Numbered from the stretch's first letter, positions 26,542 through 34,583 are shown. The stretch: DNA of 64,000 bases from Halosimplex aquaticum (GCF_028747785.1 NZ_CP118158.1:4588001-4652000); one strand, 5' to 3'. A program made the numbers and translations. Notes: generated by a model not told the origin, from the letters alone.

Positions 26542-28293
26542 ATGCGACTGGAGGACTACTGGGGAATCGGGCCGAAGACCCGGGACCTGCTCGCCGAACA
26601 GCTGGGCGTCGAGCGAGCGCTGGCGGCCATCGAGTCGGCGGACACCCGGGCGCTGGTCGACGCGGGCCTCTCGCAGGGACGGGCCACGCGGATCCTCCGG
26701 CGGGCGCAGGGCGGCGAGGCGATGGACGTGCTCGCGACGCGGGACACCCGCGAGGTGTACAAGGAGATCCTCGACCTCGCCGGCGAGTACGCCCTCACGG
26801 AGGACGCCGCCAGCCGGATCCGCATCCTCACGCCGTTGGGCTCCCGCGAGGAGATGGCCGAGCGCATCGACCGGATCCTCGAAGCCCGCGACTCGTGGAC
26901 GGCGCTCGACGACGAGATGCGGACGGCCGTCGAGGAGGCGTTCGAGGAGAACGCCGCCGGCGGCGAACTCGCCGCCGTCCGGACCGCGCTCGCGCTCTCC
27001 GAGGCCGGCGTCTCCGCGGGCGTCTTCGAACCGATCGCCGACCTGGACGACGAGACCCTGGAGGACGCGGCGGCCGCGCTCGCGGGGCTCCGCAACGGCG
27101 GCGACAGCATCGGCGAAGGGGCCGACGACCGACTCGACTCGCTCCGGGGAGCGCTCGCCGACATCGAGGACATGGCCGCGACGCCCGAACGCGTCGCCGA
27201 GGAGGTGCAGTCGGGTGCCCGCGGCCCGGACGACTTCCGGGAGACGCTCGTCCGTCACGTCACGAGCGAGACCGAGGTGGACGTGACACGGGTCCGCGAG
27301 GCGATGCCCGGCGAGGCGACCGACGCCGGCGACTTCGTGGCCGAGACGCTCCGGTCGCTGGCCGGCGATCTGCGGACGGCCGTCGACGAGCGGGAGGTCG
27401 AAGTCGCCGACCGACTCGAAGGGACAGTCGAGACCGCCAGGGAGGAGATAGACGCCGCGGTGACCGCGGTCGACGACGTGGCCCTGTACGTCTCGCTGGC
27501 TCGCTTCGCCGAGGCGTACGACCTCCAGCGGCCCGAGTTCGTCGACCGGGAGACCGTCGCCGTCGAGAACGCGCGCAACCTCTCGCTGGTCGCCGGGGGC
27601 GTGCCGGTCCAGCCCGTCACCTACGGCATCGGCGACCACGACCTCGACGTCGCCACCGCCGACGCGCCGCCGCGCGACCACCGCGTCGCCGTGCTCACCG
27701 GCGCGAACTCCGGTGGGAAGACCACCCTCCTCGAAACGCTCTGTCAGGTGCAACTGCTCGCCCAGATGGGCCTGCCGGTGCCCGCCGACAGCGCCGAGGT
27801 GGGCGTCGTCGACGCCGTCGTCTTCCACCGGCGCCACGCGAGTTTCAACGCCGGCGTGCTCGAATCGACGCTCCGGTCGGTCGTGCCGCCGCTGACCGAC
27901 GAGGGCCGGACGCTGATGCTCGTCGACGAGTTCGAGGCCATCACCGAACCCGGCAGTGCAGCCGATCTGCTCCACGGCCTCGTCCGGCTGAGTGTCGATC
28001 GCGGCGCGCTCGGCGTGTTCGTCACGCACCTCGCCGACGACCTCGAACCCCTCCCGCCGGAAGCGCGCGTCGACGGCATCTTCGCGGAGGGGCTGACCCC
28101 GGATCTCGACCTGGAAGTCGACTACCAGCCGCGCTTCGAGACGGTGGGCCGGTCGACGCCGGAATTCATCGTCTCGCGGCTTGTCGCCAACGCCGGCGAC
28201 CGCAGCGAGCGGGCCGGCTTCGAGACGCTCGCCGAGGCCGTCGGCGAGGAGGCCGTCCAGCGGACGCTCTCGGACGCCCGCTGGACGGCCTGA
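26542..28293 (+). CDS. MutS-related ATPase with N-terminal helix-hairpin-helix
   Basis: This 583-residue protein carries the MutS-family ATPase at its C-terminus: Walker A GANSGGKTT (387-395), Walker B LMLVDEFEA (458-466) and a His in VTHLADDL. Residues 5-55 (YWGIGPKTRDLLAEQLG, GLSQGRATRILRR) form a helix-hairpin-helix DNA-binding element; the middle is a helical lever/clamp region (about 170-310). There is no mismatch-recognition domain and no C-terminal Smr nuclease, so it is neither MutS1 nor standard MutS2. Such short MutS-like proteins are seen in haloarchaea and may act on recombination intermediates or branched DNA; this is inference. Confidence 0.85.
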   Translation: MRLEDYWGIGPKTRDLLAEQLGVERALAAIESADTRALVDAGLSQGRATRILRRAQGGEAMDVLATRDTREVYKEILDLAGEYALTEDAASRIRILTPLGSREEMAERIDRILEARDSWTALDDEMRTAVEEAFEENAAGGELAAVRTALALSEAGVSAGVFEPIADLDDETLEDAAAALAGLRNGGDSIGEGADDRLDSLRGALADIEDMAATPERVAEEVQSGARGPDDFRETLVRHVTSETEVDVTRVREAMPGEATDAGDFVAETLRSLAGDLRTAVDEREVEVADRLEGTVETAREEIDAAVTAVDDVALYVSLARFAEAYDLQRPEFVDRETVAVENARNLSLVAGGVPVQPVTYGIGDHDLDVATADAPPRDHRVAVLTGANSGGKTTLLETLCQVQLLAQMGLPVPADSAEVGVVDAVVFHRRHASFNAGVLESTLRSVVPPLTDEGRTLMLVDEFEAITEPGSAADLLHGLVRLSVDRGALGVFVTHLADDLEPLPPEARVDGIFAEGLTPDLDLEVDYQPRFETVGRSTPEFIVSRLVANAGDRSERAGFETLAEAVGEEAVQRTLSDARWTA

Positions 28294-28312
28294 GGCGGCG
28301 CCGCGGCGCGGA

Positions 28313-28453
28313 TCAGACCGCCCCGACCGTCGTGAGATCGCCGCCGTCGGCGGCGTCGTCTTCGCTCTCTGTCTCGCTGTCCGTACCGCCGTCGGTTGAT
28401 CGCCGGTGGTCGTCGTCGGCCGACTCGTACTCCGGCGCGATGATGCACAACAT
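28313..28453 (-). CDS. Possible 46-residue acidic small protein
   Basis: An ATG at 28453 is preceded, with 5-nt spacing, by GGTGA (28463-28459), a good Shine-Dalgarno. The product starts MLCIIAPEYESADDDHRR and is rich in Asp, Glu, Ser and Thr, matching local protein composition. The longer frame upstream runs through a structured tRNA-like element and becomes Arg/Pro-rich, so only the short form is credible. No family recognised. It lies 19 bp from the MutS-like stop, convergent. Confidence 0.4.
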   Translation of the reverse strand: MLCIIAPEYESADDDHRRSTDGGTDSETESEDDAADGGDLTTVGAV

Positions 28454-28464
28454 GGCTCTCACCA

Positions 28465-28536
28465 GGCTCTCCGGCGGGGATCGAACCCGCCGCTCCGGCT
28501 CGGGGCCGGCGTCACACCGCTGTGACCGCGGAGAGC
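28465..28536 (-). ncRNA. tRNA-shaped structured element (non-canonical; pseudo-tRNA or 5'-UTR regulator)
   Basis: Read on the minus strand, this 72-nt segment has a 7-bp outer stem GCTCTCC/GGAGAGC, a GTCACA-GCGG-TGTGAC hairpin, a GCCGG/CCGG(A) hairpin and a stem GGCGGG with loop TTCGATC, which is a perfect tRNA T-loop. The layout and size are those of a tRNA. However U8 and U33 are missing, the third-arm loop (CCCCGAG) cannot serve as a normal anticodon loop, and the variable region would be too short, so a functional tRNA is doubtful. It lies 11 nt upstream of the 46-residue ORF start. Confidence 0.4.
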
Positions 28537-28587
28537 AAAGGGTCGGGACGGTCCGCTGGGGGAACCGTCGCCGATAGTTCGCGCCGT

Positions 28588-28905
28588 TCACGACTCGTCC
28601 GCGTCGGCCGCGTCGGCGACGAGGACGGTCGCCTCCATGATGCCGAAGCCGTCTTCGAGCGTCTCGCGGACGGCGTCGGCGTCGGGCGCGTGGTCGGGGA
28701 AGACGAGCCAGACGGTGGCCGTCACCCGGATGTCCGTCGCGCGAGGCGTCACGTCGGTCACGCCGGTGACTTCGGCCGTCTCGACGCCGTCAACGTCGGC
28801 GACGACCGTCCGGACGCCGCTCTCCAGGTCGGCCATGGTGTCCCGGGGGACCCACAGGTCGACTTCCGCCGTCGATTCCACCGCGGTTGTGGCATGGACT
28901 GCCAT
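28588..28905 (-). CDS. Hypothetical acidic protein, 105 residues
   Basis: The product alternates short beta-like strands and helices (AEVDLWVPRDTMADLESG, DIRVTATVWLVFPDHAPDADAVRETL), suggesting a small alpha/beta ferredoxin-like or ACT-like fold. The composition is typically haloarchaeal. No catalytic motif and no recognised family. It is separate from the neighbouring genes. Confidence 0.65.
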   Translation of the reverse strand: MAVHATTAVESTAEVDLWVPRDTMADLESGVRTVVADVDGVETAEVTGVTDVTPRATDIRVTATVWLVFPDHAPDADAVRETLEDGFGIMEATVLVADAADADES

Positions 28906-29590
28906 AGACGCCCGGCGCGAGTCGAACGCGCGTCGCCTGAGCGACCGCCGTGCGGGCGTCGGGGCGCGCAGTGATGCCTCTCTCCGGCACCGCTGGCGCT
29001 GGTTCGCCGACCGCGCTCCCCGCCCGAGCCGGACGCGACGACGGAGGCCGCGTCAGCGACCGGGAGTCGGGGGAGCGCGGACCGGGCGTGCGTGGGCCGA
29101 TGGGGACGCGGCGAAGCGCGGATCCATCGGTGGGACGAGACCTGTCGTCACGCGAGACGGGCCGGTGGCCACGACGTCGGGGTCACAGGAAGAGCCGAGA
29201 TCGGCTCGAACCGACAGCCGTCGACCGGACTGGGAGCCCGGACGGCCCGCGCGGGTTCACGCGGCGACGGTCGGTTCGAGCAGGCGGTTGCCCCCGGCAG
29301 ACCGACCGATCGATAGATCCTTCCCGCTGGGATCCACCGCGCCGAACCCCGCCGTGCAGGCGGCGTCGGCATACCCGACGGTGTCGCCTGACGGGCCGTG
29401 TGCCCGGGCGAGCATGGGAGTCGGGTTGAGGTCGGTCATTCGGGATCACCGCTCGCACCGTTAGTGGTGGAACGTACTCGATACGTCTACACGGGAATAT
29501 ATTAAATTTTTTCCACGTATGCGAGGGGCTGTCATGCAGGGAACTTTCGGGAGGGCCACACTTATGGGCCAGATACTCCTAGTACGAGGC
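28906..29590. other. Gene-poor stretch of about 685 bp
   Basis: Most open frames here are Arg/Pro-rich shadows. A 60-residue frame at 29257-29439 on the minus strand (start MTDLNPTPMLARAHG) has a plausible composition and is listed separately. An AT-rich block at about 29493-29514 (ATATATTAAATTTTTT) may hold a promoter. No RNA gene was recognised. Confidence 0.45.
29257..29439 (-). CDS. Doubtful small ORF, 60 residues
   Basis: The product, beginning MTDLNPTPMLARAHGPSG, is less Arg-rich than other frames in this gap and has an ATG start, but no Shine-Dalgarno, no clear TATA at the leaderless distance and no recognisable family. It may be non-coding. Confidence 0.2.
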   Translation of the reverse strand: MTDLNPTPMLARAHGPSGDTVGYADAACTAGFGAVDPSGKDLSIGRSAGGNRLLEPTVAA

Positions 29591-29821
29591 ATGAAGAAAC
29601 GCCTGAAACGGATCCTGAGTCGTGCTCGCTACGCAGCCATCGGTGCCGCCGTCGGCGCCGGGATCGGCGGTCTCGTCGGCCGCAACGCCGCGAGTACCGG
29701 CGGCGCGCTCGGCGCTATCGTCGGCGCGACCATCGGCGAGAAGCGCGTCACCGTCGACTCGTTCATCGAAGACGTGAAAGAACGGCGTGCGGAACGGGTC
29801 GAACTGGCCGACGAGGACTGA
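29591..29821 (+). CDS. Small glycine-zipper membrane protein
   Basis: This 76-residue protein has a basic N-terminus (MKKRLKRILSRARY), a Gly/Ala-rich helical hairpin with GxxxG spacing (AAIGAAVGAGIGGLVG and GGALGAIVGATIG) and a charged C-terminal helix. A CTTATG element at 29561-29566 is 25-30 nt upstream of the chosen ATG, so I prefer it to in-frame ATGs further 5'. Glycine-zipper hairpins suggest membrane association; the function is unknown. Confidence 0.7.
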   Translation: MKKRLKRILSRARYAAIGAAVGAGIGGLVGRNAASTGGALGAIVGATIGEKRVTVDSFIEDVKERRAERVELADED

Positions 29822-29881
29822 CGACCCGGCTCGTCCGCCGCGACCGGTGGCTCCCCTTCGGCCCTGACGGATCTGCCGGCC

Positions 29882-30193
29882 TCAGACTCGTTCTTCGACG
29901 TGCAGCCGAGTGACGTGACCGCCGCAGCCGCACTGCTCGACGTACTCGTACCGGACGGCGTCGCCGAACGCCTCCGCGAGTTCGTCGTAGAGATACGTCT
30001 CCGGGTGACCGTGGTCGCCGTGGGTCACGAGGTTGACGTGGTTGCCCGGCGCGGTGTGTTCGACCGCGTCGAGCGCCTGTGAGACGACGAGTTCGCGGTC
30101 CTCGCCGTGGTGCGGTTTCTCCAGGTTCGCCGACCAGGAGTTCTCGTGGACGTGGTCGGTCACGGGCTCGACATCGTCGTGGCTGACGGACAT
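29882..30193 (-). CDS. CGCGG-motif small protein (putative radical-SAM-modified RiPP family)
   Basis: This 103-residue protein, rich in His and acidic residues, ends EYVEQCGCGGHVTRLHVEE. The C-terminal CGCGG motif and the SHDDVEPVTDHVHENSW N-terminal region match what I recall of the haloarchaeal CGCGG family of putative radical-SAM-modified peptides. The ATG at 30193 gives the usual N-terminus (MSVSHDD); longer starts are unlikely. No radical SAM gene is in this window, so modification is unproven. It follows the helicase gene on the same strand with a 60-nt gap and could share its transcript. Confidence 0.7.
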   Translation of the reverse strand: MSVSHDDVEPVTDHVHENSWSANLEKPHHGEDRELVVSQALDAVEHTAPGNHVNLVTHGDHGHPETYLYDELAEAFGDAVRYEYVEQCGCGGHVTRLHVEERV

Positions 30194-30253
30194 ACCGTTC
30201 GATAGGCGTCTCGAACGCATACCCACAGCGCCGAACACGTTCGGCCGGGGCCG

Positions 30254-32167
30254 TTAGTCGACGTGACTGTCGTCGTCCGTCCGGTCGTCCGCGTCGTCCT
30301 CGCCGTCCTCGCCGTCCTCGCTGTCCTCGTCCGGTTCCTCGACCGTTCGTTCCTGTACCTGGACGCCCTTTCCGGCGAGATACCGCATCTGCCGCCGGGC
30401 GAACTCCTCCTCGCGGGCGCCCTGGGTCGCGAGGACGTACATCAGCGCGCGGCCGGCGGGTCGCATCGTCCGCCCCGCGCGCTGGGTCCCCTGTCGGCGC
30501 GACCCGCCGAGTCCGGAGGCGACGACGGCGAGCGAGGCGTCCGGGAGGTCGATCCCCTCGTCGCCCACCCGGGAGACGACCAGCGTCCGGAGCGACCCGT
30601 CGCGGAACTGCTGGAACAGCCGCTCGCGCTCGTGGTGCGGCGTGTCTCCGCTGATGAACGGCACGTCGAGAGCGGCCGAGAGGTCCCGTCCCTGGTCGAG
30701 GTAGTCGACGAAGACCAGCGCCTTCTGCTCGGGATGCCGGGTGAGGATCCGACGCGTCTCGTCGATCTTCGCGGGGTTCGAGGCGGCGATCTGGCGGCGC
30801 TCGTGGCCCTCGCTGCCCACGTACTCGTTGCGGCTCTCTTCGTCGGTCCACGGCACGTACCGGATCTCGACGCGCGGTTCGGCGACGAACCCCTCGTCGA
30901 ACAGCGAGTCCCAGTCGGTCCCGATCGGCGGGCCGATGAGCGTGAAGATTTCCTCCTGGAGATCGTCCTCGCGGACGGGCGACGCCGAGAGCCCGAGTCG
31001 GTGGCGGGTCTGGAGGTTGGCGCTCCGCCGGTAGACGTCGCTGGGGACGTGCTGGACCTCGTCGTAGACGATGAGTCCCCACTCCCTGGAGTCGAACAGG
31101 TGTCGGTGACGGTCCATCCCGGCGGTCTGGTACGTCGCGATGGTGACGGGTCGAACGTCCTTCTTCCCGCCGTGGTACTCCCCGACCTGGGACTCGTCGA
31201 GGGTCGTGTGAGCCAAGATCTCGTCGCGCCACTGACGGACGAGTTCACGGCTGGGGACCAGGATCAACGTCTCGCCGCCGACGCGCTCCAGGATACCCAT
31301 CGCGGCGACCGTCTTGCCGCTGCCCGGCGGGCCGACGAGCACGCCCGATTTACTCTCCATGAACCGCTGGACCCAGTCGTGCTGGTACTCGCGCAGATCC
31401 AGCGTGAGCGAGAGCTCCAGCGGGTCGCCGGATTCGAGGTCCCGCTCGTCCTGGACGGGATAGCCGGCCTCGTAGAGGATCCGCTTGACCTCGGCGGTGG
31501 CCTCCTCGGCGACCCAGCTCTCGGTGTCCGAGATGGGTGCCCGGAGGTGGTGGTCGTCGAGTTTCTGCCGGGCGACGTTGCCCATCAGGTTCTCCGTCGC
31601 CGCTTCGAGCACGGTGTACCCGTCCTCGTGCGTCCGGAGCGTGAACTGGTGGGCGCGCTTCCACTGTTCGGCGATCCACTCTTCGAGGTCTGGGTAGCGC
31701 TGGGGCAACACGTCGCGGACGGTCCCGAGGAGGCCCTCCACGTCGTCGTAGGGCGCCTGCCAGATATCGGAGTCCGCCATCTCGTAGACGTACCCGCGGT
31801 CGCCGTTCGTATCGACCAGGCGGGCGAACTGCGAGAGCTGCGCCCGTGTGAACTGCGCAGGCCTGTCGACGACGATCTGGCGGCGGTTCGGGAAGACGAC
31901 GAACCGCTCGCGGTCGGCGTACTCGGTCCACTCCGCGGGGTACCACACCGTCGGGTCCTGGGAGACGTCCCGACTCACGACCCCGCCCTCCCGTTCGAGG
32001 TCCGCGAGCCACGGTTCGGTTTCATCCCGGGATTGGTCCAGTCGACGCGCGATCTCGTCGGTCGTCAGGACTGGCCGACCCGCCCGTTCGACCGCCTCGT
32101 GGAACCGATCGAGCGACGCGTCGTCCTGGTCGTCTGTCACACCCGCCCGTTGGCCGCCCCGCGACAT
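30254..32167 (-). CDS. Superfamily 2 DNA helicase, XPB/Rad25-like
   Basis: This 637-residue helicase has an N-terminal accessory region (about 1-250), then Walker A GPPGSGKT (279-286), motif II DEVQH (369-373), motif III LGLSASP, and the second RecA domain with ALVFVDYLDQG, VVSRVGDEGIDLPDA and motif VI QRAGRTMRP. The LREYQHDWVQRFM box before Walker A and DEVxH place it with archaeal XPB-type helicases in repair or transcription. The acidic C-terminal tail is haloarchaeal. The ATG at 32167 was chosen; a GTG at 32200 is possible given the TATA-like TATTATA at about 32229-32236. Confidence 0.9.
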   Translation of the reverse strand: MSRGGQRAGVTDDQDDASLDRFHEAVERAGRPVLTTDEIARRLDQSRDETEPWLADLEREGGVVSRDVSQDPTVWYPAEWTEYADRERFVVFPNRRQIVVDRPAQFTRAQLSQFARLVDTNGDRGYVYEMADSDIWQAPYDDVEGLLGTVRDVLPQRYPDLEEWIAEQWKRAHQFTLRTHEDGYTVLEAATENLMGNVARQKLDDHHLRAPISDTESWVAEEATAEVKRILYEAGYPVQDERDLESGDPLELSLTLDLREYQHDWVQRFMESKSGVLVGPPGSGKTVAAMGILERVGGETLILVPSRELVRQWRDEILAHTTLDESQVGEYHGGKKDVRPVTIATYQTAGMDRHRHLFDSREWGLIVYDEVQHVPSDVYRRSANLQTRHRLGLSASPVREDDLQEEIFTLIGPPIGTDWDSLFDEGFVAEPRVEIRYVPWTDEESRNEYVGSEGHERRQIAASNPAKIDETRRILTRHPEQKALVFVDYLDQGRDLSAALDVPFISGDTPHHERERLFQQFRDGSLRTLVVSRVGDEGIDLPDASLAVVASGLGGSRRQGTQRAGRTMRPAGRALMYVLATQGAREEEFARRQMRYLAGKGVQVQERTVEEPDEDSEDGEDGEDDADDRTDDDSHVD

Positions 32168-32200
32168 GGCGCTTTCGTCTGCCAAACCGGCCGGGACCAC

Positions 32201-32735
32201 GTCCGAGAGGACGGAGTAATTTCAGATAGATATAATAGTTTCCAACCGATCATTATGGCCTGCACCGCTACTCACCGTCCCTGACGGTGGCGTAATTCCA
32301 CCAGTCAGGAAATCGGAATAGCGGCCCCTATATGCCGTCATTGGCCGTTAGGACGGTATTTTCCAGAGGTTCCGGCGGGCATCGATCGCTGGTGTCTCGT
32401 CACCCGTCCGCTATCGATACTGAAGATAAATCCTGGTTATGGGGGTTATTCTGACCGGTATCACGTTCTCGGCGAAGATCTCACGCAACGAGACGTATCC
32501 GGATTTGATCCACCCCGATCGCATAATCATTTTTATATTATTGTGAAAACATAGGTATTAGAGTATATCTTCTGAGGGGCCAGTTCAGGTATGGGTACAG
32601 ACCGATGCGGTCGGATCAGGGTTTCCGGTCGATCGATCGCTAACAAAAACGGCGGCCGAGATTGGTGGCGCAGTCCGGTCGGTGTGTGGCTCGGGGCGAA
32701 TCGGCGGCGGGAACGTCGACGCCGCGGGTCCGGCG
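32201..32735. other. AT-rich gene-free gap at the edge of the hemicellulose island
   Basis: About 535 bp with no credible gene and clearly lower GC than its flanks (for example 32526-32545 and 32560-32575). It carries the helicase promoter at its left and the 3' end of an IclR gene at its right. No transposase remnant or tRNA was found here; it marks the transition from housekeeping to sugar genes. Confidence 0.6.
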
Positions 32736-33500
32736 TTACGAGTACGTGACGTTCAGTTCGAGGACGTTCGCGGTTTCGAGGACTCGCTTGGGGAGTTCCT
32801 CGCGGAAGCGCTCGTTCTCGAAGCGGTGGGACGGGCCGGAGACGCTGATCGCACCGAGGACGCGGTCGTCGTTGCTGAGGACCGGTGCGGCGACGCACCG
32901 CAGTCCGGACAGGCGTTCCTCGTCGTCGAACGCGACGCCGCGCTCGCGGATGTCCGCAAGCGTCTCGAACAGTTCGTCGCGGTCGGTGACCGTCCGATCG
33001 GTGGTTTCCGGCAGGCCGTGGCGGTCGATGATCTCGTCGACGCGTTCCTCGGAGAGGTGCGCGAGAATGGCCTTCCCGAGCGCCGTGCTGTGCAGGCAGA
33101 CGCGGTTACCGACGTGTTCTTTCACGCGGACCGCGTTCTCGCCGCGGGTTCGATATAGGTAGGTGCCCTTGCCGTGCTCCTCGACGAGGAGGTTGCAGAG
33201 TTCGCCCGTCTCGTTCGCGAGGCGGTCGAGTTCGGGCCGGGCTATCTCGAAGATCTGCGACTGGTTGCGCGCGTACGCGCCGTGTTCGAGGAACCGCAGG
33301 CCGATGCGGTACTGGTCGTCGGCCTTGACGACGTAGGCCTCCTGTTCGAGCGTGCTCAGGTAGTTGTGGACGGTGCTTTTGGGGAGGTCGAGGTGCGTCG
33401 ACAGTTCCGTCACTCCCGCGCCGCCGAGCTCCTGGAGACCGCCGATGATCCGGAATGTGCGTTCGACCGACTTTACCGTGTTTCGCGCGGACTGCGCCAT
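32736..33500 (-). CDS. IclR family transcriptional regulator (XacR-like)
   Basis: This 254-residue regulator has an N-terminal winged HTH (about 10-70: GVTELSTHLDLPKSTVHNYLSTL) and a C-terminal IclR ligand-binding domain (about 85-254: LHSTALGKAILAHLSEERVDEII, RCVAAPVLSNDDRVLGAISVSGP). In Haloferax an IclR protein (XacR) controls xylose/arabinose degradation genes. Here it lies directly downstream of the fumarylacetoacetase-fold dehydratase and near pentose genes, supporting a similar job. A TATA-like ATTAAG (33525-33530, minus strand) is at -25 to -30, and a perfect 10-bp palindrome AACGGCCGTT (33546-33555) is just upstream. Confidence 0.88.
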   Translation of the reverse strand: MAQSARNTVKSVERTFRIIGGLQELGGAGVTELSTHLDLPKSTVHNYLSTLEQEAYVVKADDQYRIGLRFLEHGAYARNQSQIFEIARPELDRLANETGELCNLLVEEHGKGTYLYRTRGENAVRVKEHVGNRVCLHSTALGKAILAHLSEERVDEIIDRHGLPETTDRTVTDRDELFETLADIRERGVAFDDEERLSGLRCVAAPVLSNDDRVLGAISVSGPSHRFENERFREELPKRVLETANVLELNVTYS

Positions 33501-33593
33501 ATCGAGCGAGAGACACCCCGCTGTCTTAATCGTTCTGCAATCGCAAACGGCCGTTCAGATATTCACTCGGCTCCGAGAAAATCCCTCGTGACG

Positions 33594-34457
33594 TCAGACG
33601 GTCGTAACCGGGTTAGTAAGCGTACCGATCCCTTCGATGTCGATCTCGATCTCGTCGCCTTCGCGGAGAGTGAAATCGCCTTCCGGGACGAGCGCTGTTC
33701 CGGTCAACAGAACAGTCAGCCGGGGGACGACGTTGTGGCGGGTGAGATAGGAGGTCAGTTCCTCGCACGTGCGGACCATCTCGCTGGTGTTGGTGGTCCC
33801 CTCGTAGGCGACCTCGCCGTCGCGGTGGATCTGCATGGTCATCTCCAGGTCGTGGGGGTCGTCGACTTCCGAGAGGGAGACGACGCAGGGGCCGAGCGAA
33901 CAGCAGCGGTCGTAGACCTTGGCCTGGGGGAGATAGAGCGGATTCTCGCCCTCGATGGAGCGGCTGCTCATGTCGTTCCCGATGGTGAAGCCGACCATCT
34001 CGCCGTCGAAGAGGACGACGCCGAGTTCCGGTTCGGGCGTGTCCCAGGTGGAGTCGGCCCGGATGCCGACCGCCTCGTCGGGGCCGACCGTCCGGCTCGG
34101 CGTCGCCTTGAAGAATATCTCCGGGCGCTCGCTCTCGTAGACGTCGATGTAGACGTCAGGCTTGTCACTCTCTTCCTGGCGCGCTTCCTCGCTGATCTGG
34201 TAGGTGACGCCGGAGGCCCACACCTCCGGCGGTTCGACGGGCAGGACGACGTCGTCGTCGTCGAACTCGCACTCCTCGGCGTCGTCGAGGTACGCCTCGG
34301 CGCTCTCGTCGAGGCCCTGGCGCGCCTCGTCGGCGCTCGCGAGTAGCTCCTCTACTGTCGCGGGGCCACCCGACGCGCTCGTGAGGTCGTAGGCCGTCTC
34401 TCCGTCGGACGCGACCAGTCGCTGGTCGCTCCCCCGCGTCACTCGGAAGTATCTCAT
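33594..34457 (-). CDS. Fumarylacetoacetase-fold protein, probable 2-keto-3-deoxypentonate dehydratase
   Basis: This 287-residue FAH-superfamily enzyme has the metal-binding Glu pair in TPEPELGVVL (Glu142, Glu144), NDMSSR (161-166) and the KATPSRTVGPDE loop. In haloarchaeal pentose oxidation a FAH-family enzyme converts 2-keto-3-deoxyxylonate/arabinonate to alpha-ketoglutarate semialdehyde; the length and the neighbouring IclR gene agree with that role, but other FAH hydrolases are possible. The start at 34457 follows a TATA (TTAAATA, minus strand, 34483-34489) at leaderless distance and a perfect inverted repeat. It is divergent from the isomerase gene. Confidence 0.75.
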   Translation of the reverse strand: MRYFRVTRGSDQRLVASDGETAYDLTSASGGPATVEELLASADEARQGLDESAEAYLDDAEECEFDDDDVVLPVEPPEVWASGVTYQISEEARQEESDKPDVYIDVYESERPEIFFKATPSRTVGPDEAVGIRADSTWDTPEPELGVVLFDGEMVGFTIGNDMSSRSIEGENPLYLPQAKVYDRCCSLGPCVVSLSEVDDPHDLEMTMQIHRDGEVAYEGTTNTSEMVRTCEELTSYLTRHNVVPRLTVLLTGTALVPEGDFTLREGDEIEIDIEGIGTLTNPVTTV

Positions 34458-34463
34458 GTGTTG

Positions 34464-34489
34464 TACTGCATTGGACAGGCAGTATTTAA
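34464..34489 (-). promoter_or_regulatory. Promoter and perfect inverted repeat upstream of the FAH-fold gene
   Basis: TACTGC (34464-34469) and GCAGTA (34479-34484) form perfect 6-bp arms with a 9-nt spacer. The TATA sequence TTAAATA (minus strand, 34483-34489) abuts it, and the start codon is at 34457. A dyad between TATA and start is a good operator candidate for the adjacent IclR regulator. Confidence 0.5.
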
Positions 34490-34583
34490 GTGTGCCGGGC
34501 GTGATCCGCCAACGGCGGCCAGGGCGGAGCGGCCGGTCGCCCGCTCTCGCGGGGCCCGCGGCGAGGGGTACCGGCACCGCAAG

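Noticed and set aside
28465-28536. Calling a standard functional tRNA gene
   Set aside because: The size and T-loop fit, but U8, U33 and a proper anticodon loop and variable region are missing; recorded instead as a tRNA-like element.
32526-32575. AT-rich block as a replication origin or integration site
   Set aside because: No origin-recognition-box repeats, no orc1/cdc6 gene and no tRNA or integrase nearby.
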